Shown piece by piece: positions 43,911 through 55,990 of a DNA stretch of 64,000 nucleotides (position 1 is its first letter; every line of letters begins with the position of its first letter). Made by a program: the position numbers and the translations under genes. The DNA is from Saccharina japonica (taxonomy: Eukaryota; Sar; Phaeophyceae; Laminariales; Laminariaceae), in contig MEHQ01001453.1 of NCBI GenBank assembly GCA_008828725.1, forward strand, positions 367,195 through 431,194. Reading direction: 5' to 3'. The notes under the pieces were generated by a model. That model worked only from the letters and a program-made list of their open reading frames with translations, made no database searches and was not told the DNA's origin.

Positions 43911-46575
43911 ACAACCTTACTACTGCTGTCATTTTTTTGCGTCGCCCATCATTTGTACGGTTTGCTATAAGGCTAGCGTTTAATATACTGTGAAATTGCA
44001 ACTTATCGTGGCCACACTAATACCCCGCCATACAACTGCAAGTGTTGGCGGACTAGCCCAAACTCGACTATAAGCAAATTGTATTCGTGCAAGAATATCC
44101 GCTGCCATCTTACAACCACTCCAAAGCACCACGGAGAGGCACCAGCATACAGACTAACAGGTAGAAGAGCTCATGATGTACTGTACTGCTGTATAACCGG
44201 AATTTTGTGAGCGTGGAGAGAGACACCATCATACAGACCAGGCAGAGCTCGTGATGTACTGCTGTCCTGCAGCACAGCAAGCAGTACTAAATGGACCTCT
44301 GCGACGGTAGCTTGGACGGAAGGAGTGTGGCTACCCGGACAGAACTACTGTATTGCGTGCTCGTATGCGTTCATACTGCTGTGTTGCTGCTGCTGTGCAG
44401 ATCATAGACCATCAGCCTCGCAGTGCTGTACAGTACCGGCCCGCTCATAAGAAACCAGAAATCGGGCTTAGGCTGACTTTCTTATTTGAGAAAGGGGCGT
44501 GTCCCACACTAACTTCAGTATAATAGCTGTCGACTTTCTTATTTCCCCGTAATGTTTAGGCTGAGTTTCTTGTGGGGGACTTTCTTGTGAGAGGGCCAGT
44601 AGTGTAGCTTACAGTAGTTACTTGCCCGGTGAAGACGTTTTTTTTTACTTTCTATCTGCGCAATACGCAGGCTTTTTAAATTATTTTACAGGAAATCGGG
44701 AAATCCACTTGAAATTGTCTGTAAAATAATAAAAAGTAAACAATTCGTACCCGTGCGAAGTACGTTCCACAGGGTACGATTCTCATACAACACGTACACC
44801 GCCTCTTTGTGCACCAAAAGTGTTTTGTTGTCTTCCGAGCTGATGAAAAAGCTAGTGGTACACATTGTCGACTCGTCTATGGACCACCACAGCAGTATAG
44901 GCTGCCGCTTTGTATTGTTTGTTGCTGCTCTGCACTANGGTATTGGGCGAGTCGCATGGAGGGTGAGCTGCATCCTGCTAAGAACCGCCTCTGAGGCGGA
45001 CTTGCATATGGACGACAGCTTCAATGAGTTAATTTAATTTCTGGTGTGGCTACTTCCGGAGACAGCAATGGGTTTTACTATTTAACTGCCTCGCGGACGC
45101 CTTACCATATTAACACTACGTGATACGACCATTCCCCTTGTGCGGAACAAAGATTCTCCACCCCGCACAAATGATCTACTCGACCGCCAGCTTTGGTGAC
45201 CGCCAAAAAAAAAATAACAAAAAAAAACGGCACCCTGGTTGTCTAGCTCCACGCAGCGAGTGGCGTGTTTTACAGCGTCGTTGCCAACCGACGCCAACCC
45301 AACCTATAAATATATCATATATTTATATGACGGGGGGACTTACTACTGCTGTGCTTTTCTTGCGTCGCCCATCATTTGTACGGTTTGCTATGGGCTAGCG
45401 TTTAATATTCTGTAAAATTGCCACTCATCGTGGCCACACTAATACCGCCATACAACTGCAAGTGTTGGCGGACTAGCCCAAACTCGACTATAAGCAAATT
45501 GTATTCGTGCAAGAATATCCGCTGCCATCTTACAACCACTCCAAAGCACCACGGAGAGGCACCAGCATACAGACTAACAGGTAGAAGAGCTCATGATGTA
45601 CTGTACTGCTGTATAACCGGAATTTTGTGAGCGTGGAGAAATACACCATCATACAGACCAGGCAGAGCTCGTGATGTACTGCTGTCCTGCAGCACAGCAA
45701 GCAGTACTAAATGGACCTCTGCGACGGTAGCTTGGACGGAAGGAGTGTGGCTACCCGGACAGAACTACTGTATTGCGTGCTCGTATGCGTTCATACTGCT
45801 GTGTTGCTGCTGCTGTGCAGATCATAGACCATCAGCCTCGCAGTGCTGTACAGTACCGGCCCGCTCATAAGAAACCAGAAATCGGGCTTAGGCTGACTTT
45901 CTTATTTGAGAAAGGGGCGTGTCCCACACTAACTTCAGTATAATAGCTGTCGACTTTCTTATTTCCCCGTAATGTTTAGGCTGAGTTTCTTGTGGGGGAC
46001 TTTCTTGTGAGAGGGCCAGTAGTGTAGCTTACAGTAGTTACTTGCCCGGTGAAGACGTTTTTTTTTACTTTCTATCTGCGCAATACGCAGGCTTTTTAAA
46101 TTATTTTACAGTAAATCGGGAAATCCACTTGAAATTGTCTGTAAAATAATAAAAAGTAAACAATTCGTACCCGTGCGAAGTACGTTCCACAGGGTACGAT
46201 TCTCATACAACACGTACACCGCCTCTTTGTGCACCAAAAGTGTTTTGTTGTCTTCCGAGCTGATGAAAAAGCTAGTGGTACACATTGTCGACTCGTCTAT
46301 GGACCACCACAGCAGTATAGGCTGCCGCTTTGTATTGTTTGTTGCTGCTCTGCACTACTGCTGAGGTACTGTGTACTTCTCTTGTGTCGCCCGCATTTGG
46401 ACGGTTTGCTGTATAGGCTAGCTTTTAATGAATATAGTGTAGAATTGAAACTCACTGTAGCCACACTACTGTAATCCCCCATACAACTGCAATGTTTGGC
46501 GGACTAGCCCAAACCCAACCACACGCAAATTGTTTTCGTGCATGAATCAACTCCCATCTTAGAACCACTCCAAAG
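43911..46575. repeat. Tandem segmental repeat, two near-identical ~1 kb copies plus a partial third
   Basis: 43911-44936 and 45333-46357 are almost identical (shared GTGTTGGCGGACTAGCCCAA, GCAGAGCTCGTGATGTACTG, TTCCACAGGGTACGATTCTC). 46357-46575 is a diverged third start. The first copy is followed by the N at 44938 and an inserted dispersed repeat. CTG-rich and without a credible gene. Confidence 0.88.
44940..45327. repeat. Inverted copy of the 11838-12222 repeat
   Basis: Reverse complement of the intron 5 repeat, starting at GGTATTGGGCGAGTCGCATG and ending at AACCTATAAATATATCATAT. It begins right after the N, between the two tandem copies. Confidence 0.82.
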
Positions 46576-47425
46576 GAAAGCCTTGTATCTATATATATGT
46601 CAGAAGGCTTTATCCACATTAGCCAAGCTTCGACTACTTGTTTGAAAATACGGCTTCACTCCAAAAACCCTACAAAACTGCGAACGTGATCCCGACACCG
46701 ACCTCATGGAGAATGTATTTGAATCCAGATGCAATGTGGAGTTCGTGTAGACTATGCCAACCTTTTGGTCGAATGTGCCGCAAGCTCTAGCGACACACTG
46801 AGACGTGGAGTATATCGCGAAGCCTAGTCGTATCACAACGCCAAGAGCCTGTCCGGAGGGCAGCACTGTATAATCGGTTGATACGCGAATACACCGAAGA
46901 CAACACTTTGCGGGTGGGGCTGCATGCAGTTACTTCGTAATATTCGATACAGGCATAGTCATGTGAAAAATACACGTTTTCTTCCGGGAAAATTCCTGAT
47001 CCTTTTTTTTTGTTTTTCGTTGAATCACATAAATACCGAACAACCCAGAATAAAGATACGTATATATACAAAAGTCAGTTTGTCCAACCGATCGATATGA
47101 CGAAAGAGAAGGCCTGTTCGGTAACACACGCAAAAGGAGCTCCCCTCTATCCAATGCCGGCGTCATTTGAGCCCTTGTGGTCGCCATACTGTTCTCCGAT
47201 CTGCCGGCAAGGCGGGTTCCTCCGAACTGCGAAAACACACAGCAAGCAGGTTGTCCAGATATGTGCACCAGGAAACGTAATGGGGCTTGAGCAACAGCAT
47301 CTTCGCTCAGCGACACCATGGTTGCCAGCCCCCCCACGATCCACGGGGTCATTGTAACCTTGGCCGTTTTCAAGTTCGGTGCTGGCATTGCTCGTGGGGT
47401 GTCAATCGCTCCGTACGCGTTCGGT
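46576..47425. other. Intergenic, no gene supported
   Basis: ORFs on both strands near 47010-47445 overlap and neither has a recognisable motif. Confidence 0.45.
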
Positions 47426-47540
47426 GCTTCTTCATCGGGTAGCACTTTTATTCCGTCCGAAATCGGTTGTTTGGGTGGGGTATAGAGCTCCTCAAGTGGC
47501 CACCCTTATAAGGCAAAAAACACGGTGCACCTGCATGCAG
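47426..47540. mobile_element. Truncated MITE, main family
   Basis: Only the right half: CATCGGGTAGCACTTTTATT, GAGCTCCTCAAGTGGCCACC and GGTGCACCTGCATGCAGG. It abuts the next copy. Confidence 0.7.
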
Positions 47541-48632
47541 GCTACGGTAGAGGTGCACCGACGTTTTTCTGAGGGTGGTCACTTTCGGAGCTCTATACTA
47601 ATAGTAAGCCACCTGCCTTCGGAGGAAAACGAAAGTTGCTACCTCCGATGAACAGGACGATGGCCTAACCTTAGGGCCCGTATTAACGAAGACAGCAAAA
47701 ATTCAATTTGGAAAAAATAAAATTCAAATACGCTTTTAATTGGTCAACACACGCACCAGCATCAAATATTAGGATCTTGGGGTCTAATTAATTTGAATTG
47801 GACGAAAAAACCAAGAAGGTCCCAGGACCTTCTTTTCCAAAGAATTCAAATCAAATTGAGGAGTTGGCCCGACTTGGACCGGCATGTCCACGGTGGGCAA
47901 ACGCCCCCGGTACAATCTGGTCATTTCTTGGTGGCATCGATGACCACGACTGAGGCGACAACACGTGAACCACAACCCGAGGCCACCGGGACAACAGCCG
48001 CGCCCACGCCTATAGACAATAGCACAGCGTACCCCGGCGGTGGCGCCTCAAAACCAATCATGGCGGTCGCAATCCCAACTTTTCAACCAGCTCGATGCTC
48101 CAACCCGATCAAAAACCGAGCGATCGACCCAAAAACAGCATGATACGCTCAAGACTTCGATAACACAATCGCCGCCCGTGTCTCGCCCGTGGCGTTCCAG
48201 GGATCCCTACGCCCACCCAGGAGACCCTGAGAGCGATAGCTTCCTAGCCTGGGCGGTCAAAAGCAAAAGTATGCTGGCGGCGGCGCGCACGCGTCGACGC
48301 ATGCTTTCCCTCTCGTCTCCTCTCGTCGATTTTTTTCACCTGGGCGCTGTGACGCATGCTGCGTTTTTTCGATTTCATAAATATTTGAACGAGCAATTCA
48401 CTATTCCCCATAGGACGCAAACCAGTTTTTTTTTGCGAAATCACATTCAAATTGGATTTTATTTTCCAAATTGAATTTTTGCTGTCTTCGTTAAGATGGG
48501 CCCTTATACAACGAAAAATATTGCAACAAAAAAACTAAAAGACCGACGATTTAGGGGTATAAGAGGGCCGTACGTTCAGAAACGGTTTCAGTACAAAAAC
48601 AAAAGTGCTCCTTTTATCGTAGCACACGTGCC
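47533..48632. mobile_element. MITE, main family, split by an 830 bp insertion
   Basis: Left part CTACGGTAGAGGTGCACCG...GATGGCCTAACCTTA (to 47673) and right part TTATACAACGAAAAATATTG...TATCGTAGCACACGTG (from 48504) join into a normal copy once the insert and one TTA are removed. Confidence 0.85.
47674..48503. mobile_element. 830 bp TIR element with TTA target duplication (PIF/Harbinger-like)
   Basis: Begins GGGCCCGTATTAACGAAGAC and ends GTCTTCGTTAAGATGGGCCC. The inverted arms extend ~55 bp with AT-rich sequence (CAGCAAAAATTCAATTTGG). It is flanked by TTA at 47671-47673 and 48504-48506. GG..CC ends and a 3 bp TTA duplication fit PIF/Harbinger. A 116-codon plus ORF (47793-48143) inside has no transposase motif, so the element is non-autonomous. 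Confidence 0.85.
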
Positions 48633-50815
48633 AACTGGTGTTCTGCGACCTTACCGCATTTGCTATCCTGTAGTCACTCAAGATAAGGAACCATGGCGAT
48701 CATAAATATTTAGGGCAAAACATGCCACCCCTTTCGTGGCACGCGCTTGAAAATCGTTCAAGGCCGAACGAATACAGCACACAGGGTGTGTTTTGTGGGT
48801 GCAGGCAGAAACAGCTGGGCATACCTTGCGCCCGGTACATATGGGTGATAGTATTTATTTGGCGAGGGGAACATTGCAGTACCACGAGCGCAGAACTATC
48901 TGACTCGGTATTCCAACAAGCTCCGATCGATCGGCATCGATGGTAGCCGCGGGTTCGCCGCCAAATCATGACGATCCTTAAAAATCACCATGTGTACCCT
49001 TATTCCACTCCAGAGTTTAAGCACGTATAAACGTAACCTGCCACAAGCAACACAAGTTTCGCTGGATAAATCCTGTGCTAACTACTATCTTTTTGCTGTG
49101 TACAAGGTTGACAAGTCTCTGGTGTACTCACTTGCTCTTGTTCCCTCCGACGCGCTCGCCATAACTGCGTACAGCACTCGGTCCAAAGTTGGAGCCTCGG
49201 TTCTCTCCCCTTTCCCCTTCCTTGTATCCGCCACCAACGCGCAGCTGGTCGATCCTCTCACTCACGGAGCTCCCGTACTGTATTCCAAATAAACAGTAGC
49301 GGTGGAACTTGCGGCCGTCTCTGGAGCGTAGTCACTCCAAGGACGACGGACTACCTTCCCCGCGGGTGACCTGGTAGCATTGGTTGGGGTGGGACGATAT
49401 TCGACAGGCAGGCGAAGGCACAGAGACACAATCGCGTGACAATATTTCGGGCGGATGCTGAGGCGGCCCAAACATTACGCCCGTTTGGTGTTGTTGGGGG
49501 AAAAACGACTTGGAAATAATGTAACTTGGAGGTCAAAAACTACATGTATGTATTCGTAGCAACGCGGACTACAGCAGTATTCTCGTAGAGCTCCTCAAGT
49601 TAAAGCGTCCTAGAAAACAAATAGGTGGTCCCCTTATCTATCGTACGAGCATGTGTCGGTTTCACATACGTACTCACGTGCAGGAGTTGTTTTTGGAGTC
49701 TTGTGTTCCATCGCCGAAAGCGCGAGAGAGGGCGCGAGTTGGCGAACACATTTTCGAAACTACCAGCAGTGGGAATGCTGAACTCTAGAGATAGGCAGGC
49801 TTACGCGAAGGATGGCATCGAGGGGGGGCGGGGGGGGGAGGGGCAAGACACCTGTGACCACGGCTTTGTCCAGAAGAATGCCGGTGAGGTCAAAACCCCC
49901 TACGTGTTGTGAGCTATGGAAAAATCGATGCTAATAATTATAACCAACAACAGGTAACAAGTGCAAGTTACAACTTGACCCACTGCAATATGCCTATCCA
50001 CCTCGGTTCTAAGGTCTCCGCTTGACAGAGAACATGTTGTCTCGCCCTTGTTAAATCTGCTCCGATCTATTTGGACTTTTGTGTTGATGCCAAATGCGCG
50101 CACAAACTGAAGTGGTCGAAAATACACGCAAATTCGATTCTTGAGGTTGAGGTTCTCTTCATGCTGTTCTCTCTCGTTGACAGTTGACAGCCGCCCCGTC
50201 GCCTTTCAGTTCATTCATGCCGTATTCACAAAAAAATATACTCGGTGCGTTTCTCCGCCTGTTCTCGTTTGACGTCGCGAAGCACTCATATCGAGCCACA
50301 CAGCATGCAGCGGCAGCATGCTTGGGCAGAATTGCCTCCCTTTCGTTTGCACGGACTTCGAGGGTATGTACGAACTATGTACGTATCGCTTTGCGCCGTG
50401 ACCGCAGCATTGAAGTTTCAAGCAAGAAGTAACTATTAATATTACGGGGGACCTTACACAAAAACCTATATGTTTACCTATTTCTACTAACAACAGTTTG
50501 TCCTATTTAATATGGTCCTCCGTAAATAACACGTGGCGACTTTTTAGCAGTTTGAAACAATTGACTGAGTGGTCCCGCACCGCACCCCCCCCCCCCCCCC
50601 TCGTCAATTTCTGCGCAGTCCCAACACGTCCCAACCAATTCTCCTGTTGCATACACACGTGGCACTGCATACACATACACCAAAACGTGGTTCGGACAAA
50701 AGTGGTGTTGCGCGTAACACCCACGAGAAAGAGAGAGCGAGAGGCAATAAGGGGCAGTACGGGGCAAGGGCAGAGCGAGGGGCTTGCCCCTTACCTGGAA
50801 CTCACACCGATTCGC
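48633..50815. other. Intergenic, no gene supported
   Basis: A 100-codon ORF (48990-49292) has balanced composition but no recognisable family and no splice context. G-rich homopolymer near 49821-49840. A decayed MITE fragment may lie near 49590-49640. Confidence 0.45.
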
Positions 50816-51166
50816 AGACGCATGCTACGATAGAGGTGCACCACGTTTTTTCTGAGGATGGTGGCGCGATAACCTCTATACCTCACCCGAAATCTGATTT
50901 TGGAGGAAAACAAAAACGCTATCCGATGAACAATCCCATACCCTAACGAGACAACGAAACATATCGCAAAGAAAAAATGGAGTTCCGACGATGTTGGGTT
51001 AACCCTTTTAGGACTGCAGTCCCGTTTCGGGGACAAACAACTCTAATTCTAAGTAATTTGTCCCCAAAACGGGACTCCAGTCCTATATGGGTTAAGAAGC
51101 GCCGTCGTCCAGAAACGGTTCGGTCGAAAAGTGTCACTGGGACTACCTCTATCGTAGCAAACATCC
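50816..51166. mobile_element. MITE, main family, split by a TTAA mini-element
   Basis: AGACGCATGCTACGATAGAGG at the left and ACCTCTATCGTAGCAAACATCC at the right. Removing 51003-51091 and one TTAA restores the family's GGGTTAAGAAGC block and the usual ~258 bp length. Confidence 0.88.
51003..51091. mobile_element. 89 bp palindromic TTAA mini-element (piggyBac-like)
   Basis: Perfect TTAA on both sides (50999-51002, 51092-51095). CCCTTTTAGGACTGCAGTCC and GGACTCCAGTCCTATATGGG are inverted ends, with GGGGACAAA/TTTGTCCCC inside. Confidence 0.9.
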
Positions 51167-53628
51167 GCACAGGAAAACCCACACAGCGCACACACTGACT
51201 TTTCAAGTAGAGCCGAAAGAAAGGTGGTCGCCATCAGGAGGGACGGGTTTGGTGACCTTTTTTCGGGATGATGAGCAGCGTGTTGTATGATACGAAAACG
51301 TACTATACTTGGCAGGGCAGTGGCGGTGCCGGACTGATGCTCTGTTCGGGTACCATTAATAGTATTGCAATTGCTTTTTTTTTATTGCTGTACCCTGGCT
51401 GTACAGCAGTACAGGACACCTAATAGGAAACAAGCTAATAAGAAAGTCAGGCTGAGGTTTAGAGTAAAATAAGAAATTTCTGGAGTCGTTATATTGAAAT
51501 TAGTGCAGAAAGGACCCTCTCTCAAACAAGAAATCCAGCCTGGACCAGGTTTCTTGTTTCTTATCAGATGTCCTGTACTTTAAACAACAGTAGCAGCAGC
51601 AGTAGTGATGTTAATACTAATCGTTAGGGTAAGCGGTCCCGTTTTAGTCGGAATCCCCCCACAGCCCAAATACCGCCAGCAGACCCTCTACCTGACGGTC
51701 CCGTTGCCCACATGACCTCGGCGGCCCCCTTCACCCGGCGGTCCCGCTGCCCGAAAGCCCCCTCGCGGTTCGCTCACCACAGCGCCCCCCCAACACGCCA
51801 CGAACACAAGCCCGGCGGTCCCCTAACGCACTACAGCAGCAGTACGTATCTACAGCAGTATTACTGTGGACCATAGTAAACAGGACCAAATATTGTGAGC
51901 AAAATTAGGTCAATATATTGGTTTTTGTGTATACCGTAGGTCCTATTTACTATGTACTACGTATGCCCCCCCGTAATATTATTATATCATTAATATTAAT
52001 ATTAAATAGTACATCAAGGGGAAAGCAAAGCGGGAAGATTGCCACATTTTCTATACGATACTTTCGTATGGTATAGCAGGACGATTTTGACGGTGCAGTG
52101 CTCGACGAAGTTGTTTGCTGGCTGTGGCCGACCCCTGACTTTTCACAAGTAAGTCTTTACCTATCTGTAGTTAATAGCCATCCAACGATCAGACGCGATC
52201 GGCGTGGGGTCAGAGGGCGTGTTGACGGGCTCCTCCGCGGATGGGACGCGTGGTCGGTTTGGGGGATGACGTGTGCCAACCTGGAGCAATCTGTGGAGGC
52301 ATTTGTACCTACGGGTGTCTTGTCCAATGAAAACCAACCCCAAAGCACGCACTGCTGGCTGTACGTTTTGTGCCGCAGTACAATAAGAAAGACACGACAA
52401 AGCCCACAGCAGCAGTACCAGTAGGAGCAGCGGAAGTGGTTGAAGTCGAAAGAGTGGTATACGTAAGATATCGGAAAGAGGGGTGCTACAGCAGTAGCCG
52501 GCTCTAAGATGTTGTGCTACGAGTACCTCAAGCGTATACCCCATTTGGCCAAGGGCCGGCAGAAGCAATACACTCCTCCTCCTCCTGCTGTTTTGCTTCT
52601 GCCACACGCCAGCTTATTCTTGTTTATCTCATGCATGTTGACGTTCATGATACAGGCAGTATGATTCCGGGCTGTGTGTTGTACAGCTGTAAACGTGTGT
52701 CACCTCTCTGCTGCTGTGTCAATATACATATAGCTTCTTGCTATACAGCAGGGCCAATACATAAAACAGCAAAACGGAAGCGGGTTGGGGACTTGGGCAA
52801 AATGGTGCTCTCACCTTGTTTTTTCTTTCGACCCCGCCGCCGGGGAGAGCACGATATCCCTCCCTGATGCTCACCAGAAGGCTGCGCTCTGTCCCACTCT
52901 GCCGGCGTGCGCAAGTGAGCAGTTGATCTCTGAAGTATTAATAGCGGGCGGGTGTGTTTACTCCCCACTCCCCAGGAAAACCGACCGATCCATGGATCGG
53001 TGCTGAAATCAGCTACCAGGTACAAACCAAGTACGATGACGCCGCTGTCGTACTCGCATATATACACAGCAGCAATTGTTTTTTTTCGAAGATTTGTTTT
53101 TCACGAGTATTCGGATCTTGTCGAGATCTGAACTGGAATATTTGCCAGCGCAGTGTCATCGTACGTAAAATAGTATGCACAGCAGTACAGCAGCAGCACG
53201 TATACGTACTCTGTTGTTGTCGTACGAGCATACTCGTGTCTCGTGTCTGATTTGACCGACGATCCACGGATAGGTCGGTTTTTCTGGCAAGAAGCACACC
53301 CCACATGCTCAGAAATCGACCCACTTCTAAAAAGTAGTACGACGTAGGCAGAGTGGGAGTTGCGACAGAACACATCAATCAGCCGCCTGAGAGGATTAAC
53401 TAAAATTATTATAAAATACGTCAGCTGTGAGATCGACCGATTGAATAGTAGATACTCAACTTTGCGAGCTGCGTAGAATGTTTGTTCTATGTGTTACTCC
53501 GTATGGGATTCGTCATGTACTACAGTATAGTAGGGACTGTGGTAGTTATTACTACAGCAGTACTCGATTATAGAATAAGCCGTTCGCGCGTGTCTATTCC
53601 TCGTTGAAGATATACCACCCGGGTCAGC
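51167..53628. other. Intergenic, no gene supported
   Basis: Holds a C-rich stretch with repeated CGGTCCC(G)..CCC motifs (about 51680-51830), CAG/CTG patches, and AT-rich sequence near 51970-52010. ORFs on both strands near 52100-52610 lack family motifs. Confidence 0.5.
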
Positions 53629-53738
53629 AGGACAAGGATTGTGAAGAAATATCGGGTTCTCCTCGGCGCGGCCGGTGAGAGACAGGACAAGGATTGTGAA
53701 GAAATATCGGGTTCTCCTCGGCGCGGCCGGTGAGAGAA
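53629..53738. repeat. Perfect tandem duplication, 2 x 55 bp
   Basis: AGGACAAGGATTGTGAAGAA starts at 53629 and again at 53684; the units look identical. It lies inside minus-strand ORFs with no recognisable product. Confidence 0.88.
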
Positions 53739-54918
53739 CGCCTTTTTTATTTTGGCCAAGTGCCCAATCTGGTTCCGTTTGGCGCTGCCGTACAGCAGCA
53801 GCAAAACGGTGATGTGTGATATGTGGCATAATCAACGTGCTGTCCGGAATCGTTCGCACTGCTGCTGTGTTTTCATTCAGACCAACACATCGATACGATC
53901 CTTTACTATTTTTGTATCAGGGAGCTTTTATTTTATTTTTTTTATTTTATCCTCCGGCGGATCAAGGGCGGGTGAAAAAAAGAACACGAGAACCCCCCCC
54001 TCAACACACCCTGATTTCATTTTTTTTAAAATCAAACTAAACCTGACTAATAAACACCTATTTCTCACCCTTTGGGCGTCAGTTTCTCCGCAAGACTTTG
54101 TCGAAACAATGCGCACGAGCCCTACGTGTGTTGTTTGTCTGTTTCGTGAATAACTTGGATGGTGAGCAGTTTTGAAAGTGGTGTTTGGTTTAATTTGTCT
54201 GCAATAATAGTCGGAGGGAGGGCGAACAAACAAAGTGCTGAAAAGTCGGATGAGTTGGATGAGTCAAGATAGTGGAACACTTTGTCCGTTGCAGCCCGCG
54301 AGGTGCATAACGAACTCGGCGCATATTTGCGCGTGCCAACTTGAGCGAACTACTGTGTAGTTCCTTTAAAGGATTTCGCGTGCTTGACAACAGAACGACG
54401 CCACGTCACTTCTGATCCAACTGTTTGGAACCGTTCTCGGCCTTCCGAAATCCCACCGTCTACTACTGGAGTGAGAGCAGAACCCATAACAATGATTACT
54501 ACGCAGATCATCCGGCTACCCCCCCTCAACCACACTCACTCGAGTCTCGTGCGGTCGTTGCGGTTCGTCGAAAACACGGCCAAATCTGCCGCGTTTTCGA
54601 CGGTTTCAATTATTTATGTCTCGCCGCGTTTTCCGTAACAGCTCTGCTGGTGAGGGTACTGAGCTCTAGTCACCTGACTCACTTGGGCTCAGTTGCGTTG
54701 CCTACAGTCTGCTATTATTAGGTTTTCATGGTCAGGTTGCATCAGGCAATCAATGGATCAGGCGGTGTACGTTCGCCTACACTGCAGTGTACTGCAAGAC
54801 CCAAGACTGCTGTTTTGTTCGCTGCTTCTGTGCTTGGCTGTGACTCTTCCAGTTCAACGCAGTGGCTGACAAGTGCCCATTCTAAAACCAAGTAACTTGT
54901 GGTTGAGTCAAGGGTTGA

Positions 54919-54998
54919 GTCATTGGTTATATAGGATTTAGTTTAGGAACTGGAAAAGTCATTGTTCATATAGGATTTAGTATAGGAACTAAAAAATC
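54919..54998. repeat. Tandem duplication, 2 x ~40 bp
   Basis: GTCATTG.T.ATATAGGATTTAGT.TAGGAACT occurs twice with a 40 bp period. Confidence 0.8.
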
Positions 54999-55334
54999 CC
55001 CCATGCGAGTTGGGTCTCGGGTTCTTTTTTTCACCCGTGGGCGGATGGGTAAAAATAAAGCTTACGCCCTACACACACACTGAGTTAAAAATATATATTA
55101 TAAATACGTCAGCTGTGAGTTCAACCGATTGAATAGTAGATACTCAACTTTGCGAGCTGCGTAGAATTTTTGTTCTATGCGTTTATTTGTGGTATTGGTG
55201 TAGGTTTCGTGATGTACTAGGAGCCTGGTAGTTACTACTCGATTTTATAATAAGCCGTTCGCGTTGTGAAATATTTTGCGGCCCAAAAACTGAACTGCCG
55301 CCTCTGTGCGATTCCTCCACGCACGAGCGTTTCA

Positions 55335-55990
55335 GACACATAAAAAAAAGGGCAGCGGCCAAAAAAAGGTATACCTCGTCCTTTTGCGGCCAAAATCAGG
55401 TACATACTTAAAACCAAGTCAAAAACGCACTCCACGTGCGCTGCCATTGGTCCAAAACTCGTTGTACCGGTTTTTGCCTCTTCAAAACCCAGGTATACCT
55501 GATTTTGTCTACTCTGCTTGACTTTCACCTTTTTTTTGTCGTTTTTAAGCCAATCAGAGGCCCTTCATAGTTCCACCCTATGCCCCCTATACAAATGCCG
55601 ACGTACGCGGAGACCCCCTTCTCCCTTCGCACCTCGCACTACACGCCACTCGAGCGACACACACACATATCTGCCTGCATACCTCCGCCGAAATAATACG
55701 AGATAGAAGGCTCCCCTTCGGGATTGTGGTTGACTTGGAATACCAGGGGTGTCACAAAAGTTGAGAAGGGAGAATACAGCAGCAGGCGTTCGTTCCTCGT
55801 ACTATTAATAGCAGCTACTCGTATACGTAGCCACCGGGCGAGCACGAAGAGCATGAAAAAAACTCTACTTTGCATTGCAAGGAGCGGCAGGTTCGTGGGG
55901 TGCGTTTTAAACTTGATTTTAGTATATACCTGTTTTTGGCCCCGAACGGACCAGGTGTACCTGTTTTTGGCCGCTGCCCAAAAAAAAACT
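55335..55990. repeat. Inverted repeat, ~90 bp arms with ~450 bp between
   Basis: GCAGCGGCCAAAAA.AGGTA at about 55351 is mirrored by TACCTGTTTTTGGCCGCTGC at about 55960-55979; the pairing extends over GGTATA.AC and AAAACGCAC..CACG. A possible non-autonomous TIR element with no intact ORF. Confidence 0.7.

Larger units (their letters stand above)
53405..55263. repeat. Dispersed direct repeat pair of ~180 bp
   Basis: 53405-53588 and 55087-55263 share AAATACGTCAGCTGTGAG, ATTGAATAGTAGATACTCAA, CTTTGCGAGCTGCGTAGAAT and AATAAGCCGTTCGCG in the same order. Confidence 0.82.
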
